A stretch of 64,000 nucleotides of DNA from Roseovarius sp. THAF9 (GTDB taxonomy: Bacteria; Pseudomonadota; Alphaproteobacteria; Rhodobacterales; Rhodobacteraceae), in the NCBI RefSeq assembly GCF_009363715.1, contig NZ_CP045404.1, positions 774,001 through 838,000 of the forward strand, given 5' to 3'. The notes under the pieces are model-generated. The model had not been told where the DNA came from. It ran no database searches and worked only from the letters and a program-made list of their open reading frames with translations. The stretch's first letter is position 1. Each line of letters opens with the position of its first letter. The position numbers and the translations under genes were made by a program. Below, in pieces: positions 58,615-64,000 of the stretch.

Positions 58615-58639
58615 GGTCCCGGGTCAAGCCCGGTACGGG
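58615..58639. repeat. GGTCCCGG palindrome family, copy 6
   Basis: GGTCCCGGGTCAAGCCCGGT followed by ACGGG, in the 131-bp convergent spacer between the esterase and the L,D-transpeptidase. Confidence 0.75.
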
Positions 58640-58694
58640 GAGCTTCGAGAGGCGCGGCACGCCGCGCCTCGTATTCCGCACAGTGTCCAGTGTC

Positions 58695-59258
58695 TTACAG
58701 AACGGTGACCACGGTGCCCAGCGGCACGCGTTCGTAGAGGTCGATCACGTGATCGTTAATCATGCGGATGCATCCATTCGACACCGAGCGCCCGATCGAG
58801 CGGGGTGCGGTGGTGCCGTGGATGCGGAAATACGTGTCACGCCCGTTCTGGAACAGGTAAAGCGCGCGCGCGCCCAGCGGGTTGCCTTTGCCGCCCGGCT
58901 GGACGTAATCGTTGCCCTTGAACTTGGCATAGGTCTTGGGCTCGCGTTCGATCATTTCATTGGTCGGGCGCCAGGTGGGCCACTTTTTCTTGACGTCGAT
59001 GGTGGCGCGGCCGGTGAATTCCAGCCCGGCGCGTCCTACGCCGACACCGTAGCGGCGGGCGCGGCCCTGCTCGGTGATCAGGTACAGGAAATGCGCCTTG
59101 GGCAGGATCAGCATCTGGCCGGGGGTATACTTGGCCGAGATGTTCACATCCTGCGGCATGTATTTCGGAGCGATCTGGAACGATTGCGCGGCGGCAGGCA
59201 GTGCAGGCGCAGTGGCGGCCGCGGCCGCGGTGGCCACGAATTGGCGGCGATTGAACAT
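58695..59258 (-). CDS. L,D-transpeptidase (YkuD/ErfK family)
   Basis: 187 residues from the ATG at 59258 (GGGGAAGAAAAC upstream). It has a Tat-like N-terminus (NRRQFVATAAAA). The catalytic YkuD motif is intact: IHGTTAPRSIG then SNGCIRM with the nucleophilic Cys. It cross-links or modifies peptidoglycan through meso-DAP, or attaches proteins, in the periplasm. It is a single-gene unit. Confidence 0.95.
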   Translation of the reverse strand: MFNRRQFVATAAAAATAPALPAAAQSFQIAPKYMPQDVNISAKYTPGQMLILPKAHFLYLITEQGRARRYGVGVGRAGLEFTGRATIDVKKKWPTWRPTNEMIEREPKTYAKFKGNDYVQPGGKGNPLGARALYLFQNGRDTYFRIHGTTAPRSIGRSVSNGCIRMINDHVIDLYERVPLGTVVTVL

Positions 59259-59375
59259 GTTTTCTTCCCCTCGAAACGGCGGCAGGTGACTATGGCGATA
59301 TTCCGCCACATGAGCATTTAGAAATCAAAAACAAGTGAATATCAGAAGGGCAAGTGATTCTGTGCCCGTCAAGTC

Positions 59376-60542
59376 TCAGTTTCCCGAAGCTGCGGCAGAG
59401 AGGTAACGGAGCGCCGCACGGGGCAGGCGCAGGGCGGTGCGGCGCAAGAGGGCGGGATATTCCGTGTCGCCCGAGAGCAGGTGCATGTAATCGCGCTTGA
59501 GCGTCGTGGACGCGGCGAAAGTGCGGGCGAAGAATGGTTGCAGGGGCCTGGCAAAGATCAGCGGCCGCAGCATCCGGGCCTGCGCGATGGCGCGGCGAAT
59601 TGGCTTTGTTGCCGTTGTGTAAAGGGGCAGAGCGCGGCTGGCATCCCCTTGATCCAGCGCAGTTTTCGCAGCACGGGCGGCCAGCGCGCCGGAGTGGATG
59701 GCGTGGCCGATCCCCTCGCCGGTGATCGGATCGACGAGGCCGGCGGCATCGCCCGCCAGCAGGACAGTGCCCTTGCCGGGCGTGGGCTTGGGCGCGCCGA
59801 AGGGCAGGAAATGTCCCTTGACCTTGGCATCCTCGCCCGTGCCGAGCTTGGCCAGATAGGCGGCGAGGTGCGATTTCATCTCGGGGTTCCGGGCGTGCAG
59901 GCCGCCCAAGCCGATGGTGGTGCTGTGTTTCTTGGGAAAGGACCAGCCATAGCCCCAGTCGGCTGCGGCGAAGTCGATGCGGATGGGGGTGGCCTCGGTC
60001 GGGGCTTGCGCGGGGCCTTCGATTTCCAGTGCGAAACCGATGGTGTGTTGGGAAAAAGGCTTGCCGAACAAAGCCTTGGCGGTGGGGCTTTGAACGCCGT
60101 CGGCGGCGATAAGGAGCTTGTAGGTGAGGGTTTCGCCGTTGGCCAGAGCGACGGTATTGGCTTTGAAATCAAGGGCTTCGATGCGGTGGCCGGTATAGTC
60201 CGCGGCCCCGGCGGCAAGGGCCTGTTTCAGCAGGTGGTGATCGAAATCCCAACGCATGGTCAGGTGCAGGGGAGGGACATCTTGGAGGTCCCCAAGAGAT
60301 TGATCTTTCAGATAGAATTCGAAATTTCGCCGCGTCTCGAAGAGATCGGCGGTGATCTGCATGCCGAAAATGTCGGACAGATGCGCCGCACAGCGACCCG
60401 TCACAAGCCCGCCGCAGAGTTTTTGGCGTGGAAACAATGCCTTGTCGACAAGCGCCACGCTCAGGCCCAGCGTGCGGGCCTGCATGGCGGCGGCTGTTCC
60501 GGCAGGGCCGGCGCCGAGGATGACAAGGTCGAAATCGGGCAT
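59376..60542 (-). CDS. Geranylgeranyl reductase-family FAD-dependent oxidoreductase
   Basis: 388 residues. The FAD dinucleotide-binding motif VILGAGPAGTAAAMQAR starts at residue ~7, KLCGGLVTGRC follows, and the second FAD motif LLAGDAAGLVDPITGEGIGHAI lies near residue 270. These identify the GGR family of flavoproteins that reduce isoprenoid double bonds or act on related lipids. No photosynthesis genes are near, so a role in bacteriochlorophyll synthesis is not supported; quinone or lipid modification is possible. Confidence 0.9.
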   Translation of the reverse strand: MPDFDLVILGAGPAGTAAAMQARTLGLSVALVDKALFPRQKLCGGLVTGRCAAHLSDIFGMQITADLFETRRNFEFYLKDQSLGDLQDVPPLHLTMRWDFDHHLLKQALAAGAADYTGHRIEALDFKANTVALANGETLTYKLLIAADGVQSPTAKALFGKPFSQHTIGFALEIEGPAQAPTEATPIRIDFAAADWGYGWSFPKKHSTTIGLGGLHARNPEMKSHLAAYLAKLGTGEDAKVKGHFLPFGAPKPTPGKGTVLLAGDAAGLVDPITGEGIGHAIHSGALAARAAKTALDQGDASRALPLYTTATKPIRRAIAQARMLRPLIFARPLQPFFARTFAASTTLKRDYMHLLSGDTEYPALLRRTALRLPRAALRYLSAAASGN

Positions 60543-60586
60543 CTTGGGACGGGGAGATAGAGCATCCCGAAGGCCGCGAAAAGACG

Positions 60587-60629
60587 TGTCGGTATCACGT
60601 CGGTTTCCGGGTGGTAACGCGACGGTGCG
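60587..60629. repeat. 43-bp dispersed repeat, copy 2
   Basis: Matches 16801-16843 at 38 of 43 bases. It sits in the divergent gap between the flavoprotein and the BrnA-like gene, so it could overlap promoters. Confidence 0.7.
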
Positions 60630-60692
60630 GTGAGGTTAAATTTCGGTAAGGGGCTTGGGCGAGGATGCGGGCTCGCCACAGAGGAGCCCGAC

Positions 60693-61016
60693 ATGCCCAC
60701 CAAGACCGAACGCGCCGCCCGTGCCAGCCTGATGCAAAGCCTGATCTATCTGCAGCAGGAAAGCTGGATCCCCGACACGATCGCGGACGAGATCCCGGAG
60801 GCGTGGCACACGCTGGAGATGGACGTGCCGGTGGAGGAGCCGAAGGAGAAGGTGACGCTGTATCTGGACCGGTCCGTGGCGCGCTTCTATCGCGCGATGG
60901 GGAAGGGGTACCAAGGGCGGATCAACCGGCTGCTGGCGACGTATATGCAGATGCATCTGGCGAAGGAGGTGCGGTTGGAGGAGGTTTTAAGGGAGAGGGT
61001 TGGGATGGGGGAGTGA
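60693..61016 (+). CDS. BrnA-like antitoxin-family protein, no toxin partner seen
   Basis: 107 residues from the ATG at 60693 (GAGGAG upstream). The C-terminal half, VTLYLDRSVARFYRAMGKG then YQGRINRLLATYM, matches the ribbon-helix-helix DNA-binding part of BrnA antitoxins (PF14384). The N-terminal half is longer than usual and rich in Trp and Glu. No BrnT toxin lies upstream, where it would normally be, so this is either an orphan or a repurposed regulator. GC stays high, unlike the AT-rich island that begins right after it. Confidence 0.75.
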   Translation: MPTKTERAARASLMQSLIYLQQESWIPDTIADEIPEAWHTLEMDVPVEEPKEKVTLYLDRSVARFYRAMGKGYQGRINRLLATYMQMHLAKEVRLEEVLRERVGMGE

Positions 61017-61080
61017 GATATAAACTGATCTCTAAAATGGTTTTGCAGCTTGATCACAATGCAATCTCTAGACCCGTTTC

Positions 61081-61542
61081 CTATATTCTTGTCGCAACAA
61101 GTACGGCGTCAACTATCTTCTTAGCATCTTCACAACGCTCTCTTAAGGTAGTCGCAGTTATTCCGCTATCTCCACCGTGAGCTACCGAGTTTCTAACCGA
61201 ATAAGTTGAAGCTAAGGCTTCGACTTCTTTTTCACTCTCTTCCATAAATTTTTTGAATTCGTCTCGCCAGTTTACCTCAAATCTTTCAAGCAAAGTGGCT
61301 ATTGCTTCGCAATTGTAGTTGGTACCCTTTTTGAAATGACTTTTGACAAAATTTATTACTTTTGGATGCGCTCTGTTGCGAAGTCTTTCTAACACAATGA
61401 CTTCAATGGAACGTTCAACAAAACCGCAAATAAGCACGCTGCCAAATCGCCGCATATTCGCGGCAATTTCGTCGTCTTGAATATCACACGCCAAGGCAAT
61501 TTGTGCCTCAAGTTTTCTAAAACGTTGTTCAATCGCATACAT
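61081..61542 (-). CDS. HEPN-domain protein (RiboL-PSP-like)
   Basis: 153 residues, all helical by pattern. The HEPN ribonuclease motif Rx4H is present as RNSVAHG (Arg117, His122), followed by the GDSGIT loop typical of RiboL-PSP/MAE_28990-like HEPN families. HEPN proteins with this motif often cleave RNA as dimers in toxin-antitoxin or phage-defence systems. It begins 1 bp after the DUF262 stop, so the two are one operon. GC is far below that of neighbours. The subfamily name is by eye and tentative; the HEPN assignment is fairly firm. Confidence 0.75.
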   Translation of the reverse strand: MYAIEQRFRKLEAQIALACDIQDDEIAANMRRFGSVLICGFVERSIEVIVLERLRNRAHPKVINFVKSHFKKGTNYNCEAIATLLERFEVNWRDEFKKFMEESEKEVEALASTYSVRNSVAHGGDSGITATTLRERCEDAKKIVDAVLVATRI

Positions 61543-61543
61543 T

Positions 61544-62653
61544 TCAGATTTTTGAAAAAGCTTCTCTTGCGTGCTTAAGCCTCGTTTTTACTGACTCTTC
61601 ATCAGCCGTGGAACGAACCCATCCTTCTCGAAACTCATCCGACTTTAATAGAGAATCGTAAGCTTTTTTGATTTCCTTAGCAGTTGGCTTAGGCCCTCTT
61701 TTGCGTAATCTACGAGCTATTTCCGACATTACGGCATCTAGCACAGCCGCGTTTAGGGATCGCACGGGCCTGAATGCGCTGCCATCCAAGGCTTGCCAGC
61801 ACAGTTCAGTGGTCTCTTTAAAAGTGCTGCTTAGTGAAGCCAGTTTCTGTTGGCTGGCATCATTCATTTCTTTTGTGAACTTTGTAAGGAATGTAGCCAT
61901 CGGACGTTCATACTGGTCGCCTTTTTCGAGTAAGGCTAGAACTCTCGTGACAAGCTCTTGATCTTTCGAGCGAGCGCTTGGTTTGCCGAAGATCTTACGC
62001 CAATGCTTGTCTTCATTCAGTTTGTGCGTGAGTTCCGTGAAGGCACCTTCTGCAATGCAGTTTCTAATTTCCTGCGCAGAGAGTCTAATGCCGCCAGAGT
62101 TAATCCTTTCGAACACAAAATGGATGCTGTCGATGGAATCTTTTGGACTTTCTTGACTGAAAACGACCGCATGCACGATTGAGTCGTCCAAACGCAACTG
62201 ATCGTCTGGGTCTAGATCATCATAGGTTAGCCCATTCCAAGGCTCTCTTACGCCGATTAGCCGGAATGCTGTTTCTCTAAAAACGCCTTTGTAGAACGCT
62301 TGCAAAGTCTTGAGGCGTTGCTGCCCGTCAATAACGAGATTTTTTCCATCCTCCGGTCGCTTGTATAAGAAAATTCCGGGTACGGGCAGCCCCATAAGAA
62401 GCGACTCTATGAAACGTGATGCATGAGTTTTGGACCACACAAACCTCCTCTGGAAATCAGGCACAATGAAAGCGCCAGTATCCATTCGCTTAACTAATGA
62501 GTCTACTGTGTAATCAGCGCCGTAGCTTCTAATTGTGTATGAGCCTTTAGACGTGGACTCTTGCTCGGATTCGTCGTCAACGCCTTCTGCCAAAGACAAG
62601 TCCTCTTCATCTTCTGAAGGTACTTGATCGTCGATAGTTGTATCTGTTGTCAT
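61544..62653 (-). CDS. DUF262 (ParB/GmrS-like) protein
   Basis: 369 residues from the ATG at 62653, 4 bp after the ettA stop; an in-frame TTG at 62668 would overlap ettA. A strongly acidic N-terminus (about 1-35) precedes the DUF262 core: VPDFQRRFVW (64-73), IDGQQRLKTL (108-117) with the DGQQR catalytic-type motif, and a FERINSGG segment. The C-terminal ~150 residues are helical. DUF262 domains use nucleotide and act as nuclease or switch modules in GmrSD and other anti-phage systems. No DUF1524 (HNH) domain is fused, so the HEPN partner may supply the effector. AT-rich and probably foreign. Confidence 0.9.
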   Translation of the reverse strand: MTTDTTIDDQVPSEDEEDLSLAEGVDDESEQESTSKGSYTIRSYGADYTVDSLVKRMDTGAFIVPDFQRRFVWSKTHASRFIESLLMGLPVPGIFLYKRPEDGKNLVIDGQQRLKTLQAFYKGVFRETAFRLIGVREPWNGLTYDDLDPDDQLRLDDSIVHAVVFSQESPKDSIDSIHFVFERINSGGIRLSAQEIRNCIAEGAFTELTHKLNEDKHWRKIFGKPSARSKDQELVTRVLALLEKGDQYERPMATFLTKFTKEMNDASQQKLASLSSTFKETTELCWQALDGSAFRPVRSLNAAVLDAVMSEIARRLRKRGPKPTAKEIKKAYDSLLKSDEFREGWVRSTADEESVKTRLKHAREAFSKI

Positions 62654-62657
62654 CGCG

Positions 62658-64000
62658 TTACCGTGCAAACTTCTTATGCTTGATCCTTTTCGGTTCTAAC
62701 GCGTCTGGACCCAAACGTCTCTTCTTATCTTCCTCGTAATCCTCAAAGTTGCCTTCGAACCATTCCACGTGGGCCTCGCCTTCGAACGCCAGGATATGCG
62801 TGCAGATGCGGTCGAGGAAAAAGCGGTCGTGGGAGATGACCACGGCGCAGCCGGCGAAATCGACCAGCGCGTCTTCAAGCGCGCGGAGGGTTTCGACGTC
62901 GAGGTCGTTGGTGGGTTCGTCGAGCAGGAGGACGTTGCCGCCTTCTTTCAGGAGGCGGGCCATGTGGACGCGGTTACGTTCGCCGCCTGACAGCAGCGAG
63001 ACCTTTTTCTGCTGGTCGCCGCCCTTGAAGTTGAAGGAGGAGCAATAGGCGCGGGAGTTCACCTGTGCGTCGCCCAGCTGGATGATTTCGGCGCCGCCGG
63101 TGATGGCCTCCCACACGGTGTCGTTGTCCTTGAGGTCGTCGCGGGACTGGTCGACATAGCTGAGTTCGACCGTGTCGCCGTAGGACAGCTCGCCCTTGTC
63201 CGGCTGCTCCTGCCCGGTGAACATCTTGAACAGCGTGGATTTACCGGCGCCGTTGGGGCCGATCACGCCGACGATGCCGCCGGGGGGTAGCGAGAAGGTT
63301 AGGTCCTCGATCAGAAGCTTGTCGCCCATGGCCTTTTGCAGGCCCTCGACCTCGATCACCTTGCCGCCAAGGCGGGGGCCGTTGGGGATGACGATCTGGG
63401 CGCGGGAGACCTTTTCACGCTCGGACTGGTTGGCCAGCTCGTTGTAGCGTTCGATCCGGGCCTTCTGCTTGGATTGGCGGGCCTTCTGGCCTTGGCGCAT
63501 CCATTCCAACTCGCGTTCGAGGGTCTTCTGTTTGGACTTGTCCTCGCGCTTTTCCTGCTCCAGCCGCTTGGCCTTTTGCTCCAGCCACGCGGAATAGTTG
63601 CCCTCGTAGGGGATGCCGCGGCCGCGGTCCAGCTCGAGAATCCAGCCGGTGATGTCGTCGAGGAAATAGCGGTCGTGGGTGACGATCAGGATCGTGCCCT
63701 TGTAGTCGATGAGGTGCTGTTGCAGCCACGCGATGGTTTCCGCATCCAGGTGGTTGGTGGGCTCGTCCAGCAGCAGCATGTCGGGCGCTTCGAGCAGCAG
63801 TTTGCAGAGCGCGACGCGGCGTTTTTCACCGCCCGAGAGGGTGGTCACGTCGGCGTCGTCGGGGGGGCAGCGGAGCGCCTCCATCGAGACATCGACCTGG
63901 CTGTCGAGATCCCAGAGGTTGTTGGAGTCGATCTCATCCTGAAGGGCGGCCATCTCGTCGGCGGTCTCGTCCGAGTAGTTCATGGCCAGTTCGTTGAAGC
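62658..64000 (-). CDS. ettA: Energy-dependent translational throttle protein EttA, N-terminus cut
   Basis: The C-terminal ~447 residues of an ABC-F ATPase. Seen: signature [17 protein letters not shown] and Walker [13 protein letters not shown] of domain 1; the P-site linker with a coiled coil rich in Lys/Arg ([20 protein letters not shown]); and Walker [26 protein letters not shown] and [11 protein letters not shown] of domain 2. It binds the ribosomal E site and gates elongation by ATP/ADP ratio. The last ~30 codons are AT-rich, unlike the rest of the gene, and match the adjoining island. Confidence 0.95.
   Translation of the reverse strand, partial: FNELAMNYSDETADEMAALQDEIDSNNLWDLDSQVDVSMEALRCPPDDADVTTLSGGEKRRVALCKLLLEAPDMLLLDEPTNHLDAETIAWLQQHLIDYKGTILIVTHDRYFLDDITGWILELDRGRGIPYEGNYSAWLEQKAKRLEQEKREDKSKQKTLERELEWMRQGQKARQSKQKARIERYNELANQSEREKVSRAQIVIPNGPRLGGKVIEVEGLQKAMGDKLLIEDLTFSLPPGGIVGVIGPNGAGKSTLFKMFTGQEQPDKGELSYGDTVELSYVDQSRDDLKDNDTVWEAITGGAEIIQLGDAQVNSRAYCSSFNFKGGDQQKKVSLLSGGERNRVHMARLLKEGGNVLLLDEPTNDLDVETLRALEDALVDFAGCAVVISHDRFFLDRICTHILAFEGEAHVEWFEGNFEDYEEDKKRRLGPDALEPKRIKHKKFAR

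Overview
The window is high-GC DNA whose gene content points to an alphaproteobacterium of the Roseobacter group (Rhodobacterales). The evidence is DUF2927 lipoproteins, a TelA/XpaC/SPFH cluster, an iron-sulfur bacterial cryptochrome/photolyase, a glycine-riboswitch-controlled gcvTHP operon, an FNR-type box, and dispersed intergenic palindromes. The genus cannot be read from the sequence alone. Both ends are cut: a sensor histidine kinase at the left loses its C-terminus and ettA at the right loses its N-terminus.

Layout. 1-1829: dCache-like/HAMP histidine kinase (minus). 2152-8903: a co-directional membrane-stress cluster (small membrane protein, XpaC, TelA, DUF2927 lipoprotein, SPFH-GYF protein, b561-like protein, double zinc-ribbon membrane protein) that runs into a nitroreductase. 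8940-12577: Hsp20 with a well-placed FNR-type promoter, an acyl-CoA synthetase, and an orphan Fe(III)-binding periplasmic protein. 12737-14468: leuA preceded by a leader peptide ending LLLSRL and a two-stem leader RNA, a probable leucine attenuator. 14566-16754: SDR plus FeS photolyase. 16968-23119: MORN-repeat secreted protein, NAD synthase, a periplasmic protein, and a divergent LysR/atypical-SDR pair. 23803-28867: a complete peptide-type ABC importer.

28868-36740 is an accessory region. It has lower and uneven GC, long gene-free stretches, a cyclooxygenase-like haem peroxidase, a 1315-residue G8/beta-helix/RTX protein, and abutting IS6 and IS3 remnants. 36940-47207 returns to core-like content: a BCCT transporter, a polyamine-type ABC operon, an amidase, a zincin, a Tat-exported MBL hydrolase and gltX. 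47904-53375 carries a gamma-glutamylcyclotransferase-like gene and the riboswitch-gcvT-gcvH-gcvP operon. 53718-60542 carries an inositol-phosphatase-family gene, a lipoprotein-type ABC exporter divergent from a GDSL esterase, an L,D-transpeptidase and a geranylgeranyl-reductase-family flavoprotein.

61017-about 62760 is a small AT-rich island holding a DUF262 (ParB/GmrS-like) protein and a HEPN protein. It abuts ettA, and the last ~30 codons of ettA share its AT-rich composition. This two-gene module is the best candidate for an uncharacterised defence-type system here. The cyclooxygenase homologue with an altered distal haem pocket and the leuA attenuator are the next most interesting items.

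Several dispersed repeat families lie in the intergenic spaces: six copies of a GGTCCCGG...CCGGGAC palindrome, a 43-bp pair at 88% identity, two AT-rich double hairpins, and GCCAGCCCG inverted repeats.
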